A stretch of DNA of 64,000 nt from Bacillota bacterium (GTDB taxonomy: Bacteria > Bacillota > Clostridia > Acetivibrionales > DTU013), in NCBI GenBank assembly GCA_023435305.1, contig JAEYRV010000045.1, positions 62,001 to 126,000 of the forward strand, written 5' to 3'. The position numbers and the translations under genes are program-made. The notes under the pieces were generated by a model. It was not told the origin of the DNA. It did not search any database and saw only the letters and a program-made list of their open reading frames with translations. Shown here piece after piece: positions 41,447 to 50,407 of the stretch; the first letter of the stretch is position 1, and every line of letters starts with the position of its first letter.

Positions 41447-42757
41447 TTATACATCAGACTGCTGCACATCCTCAGCAGATGTCAGAAAATAGACCGTATC
41501 CAGCTTGATCCTTTGTGCCGCCCTTATGACATCTTCCTTTTTGACCTTCATTATCTTATTGATGACGTCTCCAAAGCTGTCCGAAGTTCCGGATATGATC
41601 TGACTCAGGTAGAAATCGACAATATTCATCTGACTGTCGGTAAGTGATTTCAATCCGGTCTCCATACTTTTCAACGTTGCTTCCAGCTCATGGTCGGAAA
41701 TACTTCCGCCGCGGATCTCATCCAGTTGCTTTCCTATTATCTCCAATGCTTTATCCTTATTCTTGATCTCTATACCGCTGTATATTATCATCAGACCCTT
41801 GAACTTTTCCAGCATGGCACTGGAATAGTACGCAAGGCTCGCTTTTTCCCTGACATTCTGGAACAGCTTGGAGTGTGTGCCTCCCCCGAGTATGCTGCTG
41901 TAAACCATCAATGCCTTGTAATCCTCGCTGCCAGGCGGTGTATTTGTCCTGTACCCCAGACAGAGCTTGCCCTGGGTGACATTCATCGTCTCAGTCACAT
42001 ATCTGGGTTCCGTGCTTTCTTTTGCCGTGAACCCATTGACCAGAGCCGATGTGTCCTTTCGCGGAAGTCCTTTGAACAGATTGACGACCCAGTCGGTCTC
42101 TGTATCGGTAATGCTGCCGGTTAGAAAGACCAGCATCGGGAAGGTCTCCATCACTTTCCTGTAATGCCCGGTCAGTTCCTCAGCTGTTATCTGTGCCAGA
42201 TCATCAACGAAGCCGTAGTCATAGATCCCGTAAGGCTCGTGGCGGCAGACCTCCTCCAGGCATCTGTCCACGCTGTAGCTCATCTTGTCATTGACCCTGC
42301 CCTCTATCAATATCCTGAGCTTATCCTTCTCCTGAGTGAGGTAGTCATCGTTGAACGATCCATTGACAAACGCCGGCCTGGCAACGATGTCAAACAGCAA
42401 TCTCAAACCGGAATCAAATGTATCGATCCCGTCAGGAGCATACCGCTTTGACAAAAATTCGGTATAGAAATGTATCAGGTGCCTTTCACCCTTTTTATTG
42501 ACACCGCAGTCAAAGCTGGCGCCGTAAAGGTTTTCAAGCTCCATTGAAATATCCTTCAGGGTGGGGTATGCTTCGCTTCCCCGTCTCATTACAGCAGGCA
42601 GCAAAGCGTTCTTTGTCACATTTTCTCTGGTCAGGTTATCCTGAAAGAAAATGTGGATACTGCTTGTCTTGAACTTATCCGTATCGATCCTGTAGATATC
42701 TATTCCGTTGAATGAGTCTACCCTCACCGCCTGTCCGGCATTGAACTCTTTTTCCAT
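41447..42757 (-). CDS. Inactive M16-family partner, YfmF-like
   Basis: The 436-residue protein has the M16 fold but the HxxEH site is replaced by VMRRGSEAYPT, so no zinc is expected. It retains LENLYGASFDCGVNKKGERHLIHF and GGGTHSKLFQNVREKASLAYY, the glycine loop typical of the non-catalytic partner. The gene is first in an operon with the active partner, 24 bases apart. GGAGGTAGCA precedes the ATG. An EF-P-related role is by analogy with Bacillus. Confidence 0.82.
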   Translation of the reverse strand: MEKEFNAGQAVRVDSFNGIDIYRIDTDKFKTSSIHIFFQDNLTRENVTKNALLPAVMRRGSEAYPTLKDISMELENLYGASFDCGVNKKGERHLIHFYTEFLSKRYAPDGIDTFDSGLRLLFDIVARPAFVNGSFNDDYLTQEKDKLRILIEGRVNDKMSYSVDRCLEEVCRHEPYGIYDYGFVDDLAQITAEELTGHYRKVMETFPMLVFLTGSITDTETDWVVNLFKGLPRKDTSALVNGFTAKESTEPRYVTETMNVTQGKLCLGYRTNTPPGSEDYKALMVYSSILGGGTHSKLFQNVREKASLAYYSSAMLEKFKGLMIIYSGIEIKNKDKALEIIGKQLDEIRGGSISDHELEATLKSMETGLKSLTDSQMNIVDFYLSQIISGTSDSFGDVINKIMKVKKEDVIRAAQRIKLDTVYFLTSAEDVQQSDV

Positions 42758-42916
42758 TGCTACCTCCGAGAAAGTATGACATGGTTACACTCCTTATATA
42801 GTATAATAAAATGACCTTATTGTATTCAATAACTGGAAATATAATTTCACAGTGCAAATAATAATTTAATGATTTTCGGTAATAATAAAGCTTGAATTAT
42901 TATGCCGGAGGTTTTT

Positions 42917-43087
42917 ATGAGATATCAAAATACCAGAAAGTTTCCTATCACACAAATGAAAAAGAGCACTCAGCAAAAACACGGTGAGCGTGTGATAGAC
43001 CTGAGCATCGGAGCTGCAGCCGGACTGCTGGGCATTGTGTTCCTGGAAGGACTGTTCTGCGGTTATATGATCAAAAAATGGCGATAA
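42917..43087 (+). CDS. Small single-pass membrane protein, 56 aa
   Basis: The product begins MRYQNTRKFPITQMKK; a basic N-terminus is followed by one membrane helix (about 34-52, IGAAAGLLGIVFLEGLFCG) and a short basic tail, so the N-terminus should be inside. GGAGGTTTTT before the ATG at 42917 is a strong ribosome site. It is divergent from the M16 pair and 75 bases upstream of a diguanylate cyclase. I do not recognise the family. Confidence 0.6.
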   Translation: MRYQNTRKFPITQMKKSTQQKHGERVIDLSIGAAAGLLGIVFLEGLFCGYMIKKWR

Positions 43088-43162
43088 GCTCAACATAAAT
43101 GTTATTCAAATGGCATCTGCATCCGATATCTATACTGTATCAATTGAAACATGGAGGATCAA

Positions 43163-44341
43163 ATGCCATTGCAAGCTCAGGAAACGGTAAATTCAATCAC
43201 CGTTATCATATCCCTCTGTTTCTCATTCATGATACCTCTGCTTTCATTCTGGTTTAAAAAATCAGATATAAAACTGAGGCTTTTAGCCTTTGCATTTTAT
43301 TCGGTATTCATATTGAACCTGGCAGCTGCGCTTTCAAATGACTCGATAGTATCTGCGTTTTTACAACACTACAGCGACACCTTATTATTGATTCTATTTA
43401 TCACAGCGCTGGTATCAGGCAGCAGCCTGCTGGTCAGAGCGCTTACCATTGTGGCGCCTGCAGTGCTGATCATGATTGCCGGCTTCAATCCGGCTTTTGC
43501 ACAGTACCAGTATCATAGGAATATAAGCGCCGTGATATTAACACTGCTGTCTCTTGCAGTCATGTATATGTATAAAAACAAAAAGGGTACGGACAGTCTG
43601 TTGTTCTGGTTCATTCTGCCGATGCTGGCGTCAGGCCTGGCAGGCCTGTATCCCGGATCCTGGATAACCGCTCCGGCAGTGCCCCTTTTAAAACTGATCT
43701 CATATACCATTCTCCTTTACTATTTCTACAAGTCCTTTATACAGGCTCTATTGACGAAATATAATGAAGATGAGAAAAAGCTCTCTGTTATAGACCGTTC
43801 TGTTGAAACAGAGGTCAAAAAAAGAATGCAGGAGCTTGAGGACATGAACAAAAAGCTTCTGGACATATCCAAAATGGATGCCCTTTCAAATTTATACAAT
43901 AAGGCTGCAATACTCAAGGCCATTGAAAGGCTTTTAAACAGTAAGCCCAAATCCGAGCTGTCGCTGCTGATGTTCGATATAGATGATTTTAAAGTCATTA
44001 ATGATACGAAAGGCCATATCGTCGGAGATAAATGTATAAGAATGCTCTCTTCTACAGCCAGGAGCAGCTTCAGAGATATCGATCTGGTCGGCCGGTATGG
44101 CGGTGACGAATTCCTCATAGTATTGCCCGATACCGGCAGCAAACAGGCAATAGCGATCGCCGAACGCTTCAGACGGACGGTGGCGGAATCCACCTCGCCC
44201 AGCTTCACGATCTCGATCGGGGTCTCTTCTTATCCGGCTGACGGTACTGATGTAAGAACACTCATACAGGAAGCTGACAAGGGACTCTATTTGTCGAAGA
44301 AGAAGGGGAAAAATGCCGTATCCCACGGTAATGCGTACTGA
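43163..44341 (+). CDS. Membrane diguanylate cyclase (GGDEF domain)
   Basis: The 392-residue protein has about seven membrane helices (residues 10-200), a short coiled coil and a GGDEF domain with ISKMDALSNLYNKAAI, FDIDDFKVINDTKGHIVGDKC and GGDEF. An I-site RDID precedes GGDEF by five residues, so product inhibition is expected. GGAGG five bases before the ATG at 43163 fixes the start; an ATG at 43151 overlaps that site. This is the second diguanylate cyclase in the window and has no EAL domain. Confidence 0.88.
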   Translation: MPLQAQETVNSITVIISLCFSFMIPLLSFWFKKSDIKLRLLAFAFYSVFILNLAAALSNDSIVSAFLQHYSDTLLLILFITALVSGSSLLVRALTIVAPAVLIMIAGFNPAFAQYQYHRNISAVILTLLSLAVMYMYKNKKGTDSLLFWFILPMLASGLAGLYPGSWITAPAVPLLKLISYTILLYYFYKSFIQALLTKYNEDEKKLSVIDRSVETEVKKRMQELEDMNKKLLDISKMDALSNLYNKAAILKAIERLLNSKPKSELSLLMFDIDDFKVINDTKGHIVGDKCIRMLSSTARSSFRDIDLVGRYGGDEFLIVLPDTGSKQAIAIAERFRRTVAESTSPSFTISIGVSSYPADGTDVRTLIQEADKGLYLSKKKGKNAVSHGNAY

Positions 44342-44359
44342 TATGTAAGTCCTGGATCA

Positions 44360-45598
44360 TCAAGTTTTCGGTATAAATGATTGTTTTCTGCACTCACCGA
44401 TCCATCCCGGCCTTATACGCCTGAGAAATGCAAATACAAACAGCAGTATTCCACAAGCAATAAACACATACAAAAAAGAGCACTTCACAAGCAGGAGAGC
44501 TGTACACCCCATTCCCGCCAGCTTTCCGGCGCTCGAAAGTACATCGTTTATGCCTGTGACTCTTGCCATATACTTTTTGCCGGTGATCATTTGGAACCGT
44601 GTCACAAGAATGATCCCTGCTATTGCGGAAAAGGAGCCCTCAATGAACTGCAGAAGTAAGATAAGGGCATAGTTTCTTATAATGGCATACAAAATCCATA
44701 TCACAGAAACAGCTGCCAGACAGCTATAAAACAATCGTCCGTCCCCAACTCCGCATCTCTTGTCCAGATACCCGGTCAGTCCCATCGCCAGAAGATTTGT
44801 ACCGTACAATATCGATATCATGAGGCTCCATCCCCTGCCTGTCACCTTTATGACATCAAAAGCAAAGGGATAGAAGGACATGTTGACAGATATGGTGCAA
44901 AACCCAATGATTATGCCGGCTGCAAACATCTCAACGATTTCCGGCCTGCCAAGACAGTATTTTATACCATTCCACAACGCAGGATATCCAGTTTCATAAT
45001 TATCTGCCCGTGCCATACCCCGGTTTCCTCCCCCGGCCAATATTGAAAGCAGCGTCATCAAACCCGAAAACAAACAGCATAGAGATGCGATAACAAGCAC
45101 AGGTGCAGAACCGCGGTAATCAGTCAGAAATCCGGCCAGCAAAGGCCCCGCCAAATAAGCAGCCCCTCCGGCGCCGGTCAGTTGAGAATTTGCTTTCAAT
45201 GCATTATCCCTGCCGGTAGAGCCAAGCACATATTTTCTTCTTGCAGGGTTATAAAAAACATCGAGTACCGATATGAGGATCAGCAGCAGATATACGATGC
45301 GAATATCTCTTGCATAAAAAAACAAAGGTATAGTCATGAATCTGGCAAGATCGATCAGGATCAGCAGCCGTCCCTCGTTGACCCTGTCTCCCAGCACACC
45401 TGCAAAAGGTGAAGCGAAAATGCTGGGCAGTGACGAAAACACCACTCCGGCTGCGGCAGAGACACCAGAGCCGGCCAGCCTGTATATCAACATTGTTACA
45501 GCTATGAATCTCATGGATTCGCCAAGGTTCAAAAGACCCTGACCGGCAAGAAAGAACCGAAAGTGTCTGTCTGCTGCCATTCTGTTGCTGTATTGCAT
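44360..45598 (-). CDS. Major facilitator superfamily transporter
   Basis: The protein of about 412 residues has twelve predicted helices and the motif-A-like loop FAGVLGDRVNEGRLLILIDLARF between helices 2 and 3. It resembles the MFS_3 / enterobactin-exporter-like drug and siderophore exporters; the substrate is unknown. ATG at 45598 has GGGGAG upstream; an ATG at 45610 lies within a palindrome. Two identical ATTCCGGAAT palindromes at the start suggest repressor control. Confidence 0.8.
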   Translation of the reverse strand: MQYSNRMAADRHFRFFLAGQGLLNLGESMRFIAVTMLIYRLAGSGVSAAAGVVFSSLPSIFASPFAGVLGDRVNEGRLLILIDLARFMTIPLFFYARDIRIVYLLLILISVLDVFYNPARRKYVLGSTGRDNALKANSQLTGAGGAAYLAGPLLAGFLTDYRGSAPVLVIASLCCLFSGLMTLLSILAGGGNRGMARADNYETGYPALWNGIKYCLGRPEIVEMFAAGIIIGFCTISVNMSFYPFAFDVIKVTGRGWSLMISILYGTNLLAMGLTGYLDKRCGVGDGRLFYSCLAAVSVIWILYAIIRNYALILLLQFIEGSFSAIAGIILVTRFQMITGKKYMARVTGINDVLSSAGKLAGMGCTALLLVKCSFLYVFIACGILLFVFAFLRRIRPGWIGECRKQSFIPKT

Positions 45599-45607
45599 CC
45601 TGCTCCC

Positions 45608-45647
45608 CATTCCGGAATAACGTCATACTTGATGATATTCCGGAATG
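45608..45647. promoter_or_regulatory. Paired 10-bp palindromes upstream of the MFS gene
   Basis: ATTCCGGAAT occurs at 45609-45618 and again at 45637-45646, centres 28 bp apart. With flanking bases the two also form an 11-bp inverted repeat. Placement over the start of the MFS gene suits an operator; a hairpin ending the vanW transcript is also possible, but no T-run follows. Confidence 0.5.
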
Positions 45648-45674
45648 CCTGGTTTATGCATGTGTTTTACTGCT

Positions 45675-46607
45675 CTATGGATCAGGTCCTTTTTCAACAA
45701 GGTGGGGCATGGGCTGATACCTGCTCATTCCCATATATCTGGTTTCGGAGCTGTCACCGCTTGTCACTGTTATCCATGACTTCACCACGGCTCCGTCCAT
45801 CCCCTCTATCAGCAGCTTTTTTTCATTTGTGCTCAGCTGTGGATTTATTTTGTACATAAATGGCGCTTCTGTCGTCTGAAGCACTTCATGTATCCAACTG
45901 ACGGACGGAGCGGGTTTACTGCCGTAAAACGCCATATACAGCACATTGTCTATTCCCTTTGCCCAGATCATTATATCGGTGCCCGTATTGTTCTGAAACC
46001 TGATGTCCTTGTTGCCGTATGAAACTGTAGCATCCTGTCCGTATGGTACATAAGGCACGGGCATGGTGTGGTTATGGCGCTCGATTATCTTCATATCGGA
46101 TAGTACTGCCGTATTGTACAGTGTTGATGCAATCTTGCACACTCCTCCTCCTATAGTCGTAGTAACTAATGTGCCAATATAAGTCGGTCCCTTTCTGAAG
46201 CCTTTATCCTCCGTATATGGCCCTATGGCAGCATTCTGCGAGAATATCTCCCCTTTTCCTACCACCCGTCCTGCAAGCATATCTGCAGCCAGATGCACAT
46301 TGTACTCTTCACCGGGCAGAGGATCCTTCAATACGGTCTTGTAGCCTCCCAGCATTATAGGAGTATTGTTTTTCTCCACAGCATCGATGAAAGCTCTTTC
46401 ATTTACCCAGGGCATTGCTGACTCCGGGCCTGACACCATGTTCCGGCTCATCTCATCCTCGATGATCTCCCCGGCACCTGTATCAGCTGAAGGAGAATCA
46501 TGAAAAAACGGCATTGCAGCCGATGGGAATTCTGCTCCTGATGCGCATACGAATGCTATAACAGCTATTGATACAATAGTTTTTATAAATACATTATGTC
46601 GTCTCAT
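45675..46607 (-). CDS. VanW family protein, exported
   Basis: The 310-residue protein has an N-terminal signal or anchor (about 8-28) and a VanW domain (about 110-260): GEIFSQNAAIGPYTEDKGF, GGGVCKIASTLYNTAVLSDMKIIERHNHTMPVPYVPYGQDATV. The biochemical role of VanW is unknown; it occurs in some vancomycin-resistance clusters and widely in Clostridia as a wall-associated protein. No resistance genes are nearby. The start lacks a clear ribosome site. It is divergent from an EamA gene. Confidence 0.88.
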   Translation of the reverse strand: MRRHNVFIKTIVSIAVIAFVCASGAEFPSAAMPFFHDSPSADTGAGEIIEDEMSRNMVSGPESAMPWVNERAFIDAVEKNNTPIMLGGYKTVLKDPLPGEEYNVHLAADMLAGRVVGKGEIFSQNAAIGPYTEDKGFRKGPTYIGTLVTTTIGGGVCKIASTLYNTAVLSDMKIIERHNHTMPVPYVPYGQDATVSYGNKDIRFQNNTGTDIMIWAKGIDNVLYMAFYGSKPAPSVSWIHEVLQTTEAPFMYKINPQLSTNEKKLLIEGMDGAVVKSWITVTSGDSSETRYMGMSRYQPMPHLVEKGPDP

Positions 46608-46712
46608 AGTGATATTTTTATCAACAGAAGTTCAATTTACACCAATAAATAAATTCCAGTAATAATGCGATATATATTTTCATATTGTCAACTGAGGAAA
46701 GGAAAGAGCAAC

Positions 46713-47156
46713 ATGGAAAGAAATCACGGGGGTAGAAAAAACATGGTGGTGCTGCTTTCGCTCTTTGGCATGATATGCTGGGGAATTGCGCCAGTTTTTG
46801 CAAAAGCGGCGCTCAGGAACATAGATCCGGTCGCTGGGCTTGTGCTTCGAACGATTTTTGCAGCAAGCGTGGTCTCCGGATGGGTCATAATCAGCGGCAA
46901 TTTTTCAAAGGTCAGCAGCATACCTGCAAACACATGGTGGCTTATCGGTATAGAAGCCCTCCTTGCCACACTTGTCGGTGACCTGGCTTATTATGCAGCC
47001 TTGAAAAAAGGTGATGTATCTCTGGTAACCATAATAATGTCGAGCTCGCCGCTGATCACGATACTGTGTTCAGTCTTTTTCCTTGGCGAGCAGATGACCC
47101 TTATGCGCTTGATAGGCGCTGCTCTTGTAGTCGCCGGGATCATCCTCATAGTATAA
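46713..47156 (+). CDS. Single-domain EamA transporter
   Basis: The 147-residue protein has five predicted helices and one EamA domain (GMICWGIAPVFAKAALRNIDPVAGLVLRTIFAA; YYAALKKGDVSLVTIIMSSSPLITILCSVFFLGEQM; GAALVVAGIILIV). Full EamA transporters have two such halves, so it should dimerise. The ATG at 46713 follows GGAAAGGAAAG. The substrate is unknown. It converges with the decarboxylase gene, whose stop is 18 bases away. Confidence 0.82.
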   Translation: MERNHGGRKNMVVLLSLFGMICWGIAPVFAKAALRNIDPVAGLVLRTIFAASVVSGWVIISGNFSKVSSIPANTWWLIGIEALLATLVGDLAYYAALKKGDVSLVTIIMSSSPLITILCSVFFLGEQMTLMRLIGAALVVAGIILIV

Positions 47157-47174
47157 AAGCAGCTTATGGCGATG

Positions 47175-48650
47175 CTATGTCTGAATCGGATCTGTACCGG
47201 TACTGTTGCTTCCGAGCACACGAATGTAATCGACCTTTGGATCACATGTACCCTGCAGTTCGCACCTTTCCTCCTTTAGAAGCTTTATGTAATCTATCAC
47301 ATCCCTTGTTATCCTCTCTCCCAGGCAGATCACAGGTATCCCTGGCGGATAGGCCATCACCATCTCGCCGGCGATCTCGCCTGCAGAATCCTCGAGCCTG
47401 ACGGTCTTCTTATCATTGTAAAAGGCATCCCTTGGCGTAACTATCATCTCAGGGTTTTCCGGTATGATGAAATCATTGCCCCGTATATTTTCACCCCTGC
47501 CAAGTGACAGCTTTTGAAGTGCACTTACAAGGGCGGCTATATCTTCCTTTCTGTCTCCGATCGAAATAATAGCCAGTATATTGAACAGATCCGACATCTC
47601 GACCTGTATATTGAAGCTCTCTCTCAGCATCGCCTCTATCTGGTACCCGGTATATCCTGTGTTTCTGACATTCACACCCAGCTTTGTTTCATCGAAATTA
47701 AAACACCCCGGCAGGCCCGCCAGTTCATGGCCAAATGCATGGAAGCCCGGTATGCGGTTGATCTCCTCCCTTGCCCATCTGGCAAGCTCCAGCGTCTCCT
47801 CCAGCATTTCCGGTCCTCTGGTGGCAAGCTGCTTCCTTGCGATATCAAGTGAACACATCAGCAGGTACGAAGCGCTGGAAGTAAAGGTCAGTCCAAGCGA
47901 ATGCTTGATCCTTTCCTGAGGGATCAGGCCTCCCCTGGACAACAGCACCGAGCTTTGTGTTAACGAGCCCGCTGTTTTATGTATGCTGGCGGCGCTCATA
48001 TCAGCGCCGACCTCCATGGCTGTAAGGGGAAAATCATCGTGGAACATCATATGGGCGCCATGAGCCTCATCGGCAAGCACCGCCATATCGTGCATATGAG
48101 CTGTCCTGACTATTGATTTGATGTCCGAGGTGATCCCATAATAGGTTGGATTGATGATAAAAACAGCCCTGGCATGAGGATTCTTTTTGATGGCCTTTCT
48201 TATGTTCTCCGGAGTGACCCCCATAGTTATGCCCATCTCCTGATTTATCTCCGGCTGGACATATACAGGCATGGCTCCGCTGAGAATTATTCCTCCTATT
48301 GTAGATTTATGCGCATTCCTGGGGATGATGACCCTGCTGCCGGGCTCACAGGCGCTCAGTATCATAGCCTGGACACCTGAAGTAGTACCGTTCACCAGGA
48401 AATATGCGTTTTCAGCTCCGAAGGCGCGGGCCATAAGCTTTTGAGCTTCCATTATGACTCCGGTGGGATTGTTGGCAAAATCCAGATCCTCCATGCCGTT
48501 GACATCCATCCTGAGCGCCTTTTCACCTATGTAATCCGCCAGTTCCCGTATCCCTCTGCCCTGCTTGTGCCCCGGCACATGGAACGGGATCACATCGTCG
48601 TCTATATACTTTTTGACCGCATCAAAAAGCGGAGTCCTGTTCTGGTTCAT
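47175..48650 (-). CDS. Orn/Lys/Arg decarboxylase family protein
   Basis: The 491-residue PLP enzyme has FHVPGHKQG at the N-terminus, LVNGTTSGVQAMI, VLADEAHGAHMMF and the PLP lysine at Lys225 in ASIHKTAGSLTQSS, then the C-terminal domain (MVMAYPPGIPVICLGERI). This is the short form typical of Gram-positive arginine or lysine decarboxylases (SpeA/YaaO type). The substrate cannot be told from sequence alone. The start is uncertain between ATG 48650 and GTG 48656, the latter nearer to AGGTGG. A polyamine role is plausible. Confidence 0.88.
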   Translation of the reverse strand: MNQNRTPLFDAVKKYIDDDVIPFHVPGHKQGRGIRELADYIGEKALRMDVNGMEDLDFANNPTGVIMEAQKLMARAFGAENAYFLVNGTTSGVQAMILSACEPGSRVIIPRNAHKSTIGGIILSGAMPVYVQPEINQEMGITMGVTPENIRKAIKKNPHARAVFIINPTYYGITSDIKSIVRTAHMHDMAVLADEAHGAHMMFHDDFPLTAMEVGADMSAASIHKTAGSLTQSSVLLSRGGLIPQERIKHSLGLTFTSSASYLLMCSLDIARKQLATRGPEMLEETLELARWAREEINRIPGFHAFGHELAGLPGCFNFDETKLGVNVRNTGYTGYQIEAMLRESFNIQVEMSDLFNILAIISIGDRKEDIAALVSALQKLSLGRGENIRGNDFIIPENPEMIVTPRDAFYNDKKTVRLEDSAGEIAGEMVMAYPPGIPVICLGERITRDVIDYIKLLKEERCELQGTCDPKVDYIRVLGSNSTGTDPIQT

Positions 48651-48665
48651 CCGCACAAATACCAC

Positions 48666-49089
48666 CTGATATTACCGTAAAACAATTTTCCGTGTATTAT
48701 ATGGCAGATGGCTCATCCCTGTGCATGTTCACGCCGTCATATCACTGTGTAGTAAGGCAGGCCCGTTTTCAGACTGATTTCATGCCGTTTGGGAAGTGTT
48801 AGCCTGATTTCATGCCGCCGCTTAAAAGTCGATCTGAAAACGTAAAACACTAGGGGACTACTCGTTTTTGCAGCTTTTGAGCAATATTATGTTCTGGAAA
48901 ATCCATTTCTTTGGCTAGTAAGCCTATTTTATAGATCCAGGACAATAAAAATGAGCGCTATTTTCAGAAATTTCGTCCAAAAGTTGCAAAAGTGAGTAGT
49001 GCCCTCTGTTTCGGCAAAACAGCGGATAGAAAAAGTGAGTAGTGACCTCTGTTTCGGCAAAACAGCGGATAGAAATAGTGTCTACACAT
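48666..49089. other. Repeat-rich intergenic region
   Basis: No gene is found in this stretch. It holds two TGATTTCATGCCG repeats (about 48778 and 48811), a 154-bp inverted-repeat element (48852-49005) and a 44-bp tandem duplication (about 48989-49077), all between the decarboxylase and the MacB-type permease. Confidence 0.6.
48852..49005. mobile_element. MITE-like element with 28-bp terminal inverted repeats
   Basis: The ends 48852-48879 (AGGGGACTACTCGTTTTTGC...) and 48978-49005 (ending GTGAGTAGTGCCCT) match as inverted repeats at 24 of 28 positions. The interior has no open frame. The right end with its flank is then repeated in tandem (GTGAGTAGTG, CCTCTGTTTCGGCAAAACAG). A non-autonomous transposon or a remnant of one is the likely source. 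Confidence 0.6.
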
Positions 49090-49093
49090 GCTG

Positions 49094-49121
49094 AAAACCC
49101 GCCATTCCAGCGGGTTTTCAA
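49094..49121 (-). terminator. Terminator of the MacB-type operon
   Basis: GAAAACCCGC and GCGGGTTTTC pair perfectly around a short loop with T residues at the 3' side. It lies about 30 bases after the permease stop. Confidence 0.85.
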
Positions 49122-49152
49122 ATACATTTCGGTGTAATAGCAATCGATCGTG

Positions 49153-50367
49153 TTATTCGTATCTGAGTGATTCTATTGGATCCAGATCGGCGGCACGCTT
49201 TGCAGGATACACACCGAAGATCAGTCCCAATGCAACAGATCCCAGGAATGCCAGCGTGATTACCTTGAAATCCACCACCGGCGGTATTTTGATCAGCGAG
49301 GAGATCACTCCTCCTGATACGACGCCCAGCAAAATGCCTATCAGTCCGCTTATTCCCGTCATTATTATCGACTCTGTGAGGAACTGCATGATGATATCCC
49401 TGTTCTGCGCCCCCAGAGCCTTTCTTATGCCTATTTCCCTGATCCTTTCCGTAACGGATACCAGCAGTATATTGACAATGCCTATTCCGCCCACGACCAG
49501 TGTGATCAATGCAATTACAAGCAATATACTCGACACTATACCCAGCATATCACTCATAGCCTTCTGGATGTCGGCTGAATTCTGCGCCATATAGATGCCG
49601 TCCTTGCCATGCTTCATTTCAAGGTATTCAACGATCCTTTTGCCTACTTCCCTGAGCTTATCCTTCTCTACCACTGTCACATCTATCGAGGATAGCCTTT
49701 CACTGTTGGGATAAAGCTGCTGTACCGTAGTAATCGGCATGTAGATTATCGCCGGGATCATATCGCTTTCGAGCACGCCCTCGAACATGTTATCACCACT
49801 GCTCATAATGCCTGCAACTTTCAGCGATACACTGCTGCCCGAGGAGGTCTTGATGGTGATAGTCTCGCCGGTGATGTCCTGACCCTCCTTGAAAAACTTC
49901 TTTACAAAAAGCTCATCTACAATAACTGTTTTCGCCCTCTTTGACACGTCGAATTCATTGATAAAGCGGCCGTATTTCATTTCAATCAGAGCAAAATTCT
50001 TATATTGAGAGGAGACTCCAACTATCACAGCATCCTTTGTCTTTTCGCCTATGCGGAGTGTAGCGCTTCTTTGAATATAAGTCGCGATATTTTTTATCTC
50101 AGGCGCCGCTTCCTTCACATAGTCCATATCCTTAAGTGTCAGCCAATCCTTCTTGTCGACGTTCATATTCTTATAGGTTATGCTGATAGTATTCGCCCCG
50201 ATTTTTTCAAACTGGGCATTCAAATAATTCTCAGTAGCGCTCCCCAAAGCCATAATGGTGATGATGGAAAACACTCCCATCACGATACCAAGCATGGTGA
50301 GGATCGATCGCAATTTATTCGCTTTTAAGCTGTCAAAAGCTTGTTTGAAGCTTTCGGAAAAATTCAT
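49153..50367 (-). CDS. MacB-type ABC transporter permease
   Basis: The 404-residue protein has the MacB/FtsX layout: TM1 (about 18-42, RSILTMLGIVMGVFSIITIMALG), a large extracellular domain (about 45-275) and three helices near the C-terminus (ISDMLGIVSSILLVIALITLVVGGIGIVNILLVS; EIGIRKALGAQNRDI; FKVITLAFLGSVALGLIFGVYPAKRAADLDPIESLRYE). It works with the ATPase and adaptor encoded upstream. The substrate could be a peptide or antibiotic; it is not indicated. GAGGTAAG precedes the ATG. Confidence 0.92.
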   Translation of the reverse strand: MNFSESFKQAFDSLKANKLRSILTMLGIVMGVFSIITIMALGSATENYLNAQFEKIGANTISITYKNMNVDKKDWLTLKDMDYVKEAAPEIKNIATYIQRSATLRIGEKTKDAVIVGVSSQYKNFALIEMKYGRFINEFDVSKRAKTVIVDELFVKKFFKEGQDITGETITIKTSSGSSVSLKVAGIMSSGDNMFEGVLESDMIPAIIYMPITTVQQLYPNSERLSSIDVTVVEKDKLREVGKRIVEYLEMKHGKDGIYMAQNSADIQKAMSDMLGIVSSILLVIALITLVVGGIGIVNILLVSVTERIREIGIRKALGAQNRDIIMQFLTESIIMTGISGLIGILLGVVSGGVISSLIKIPPVVDFKVITLAFLGSVALGLIFGVYPAKRAADLDPIESLRYE

Positions 50368-50407
50368 GTGCTTACCTCACTTCTTTCAGTCAAGTGTTCC
50401 GGCCTGG

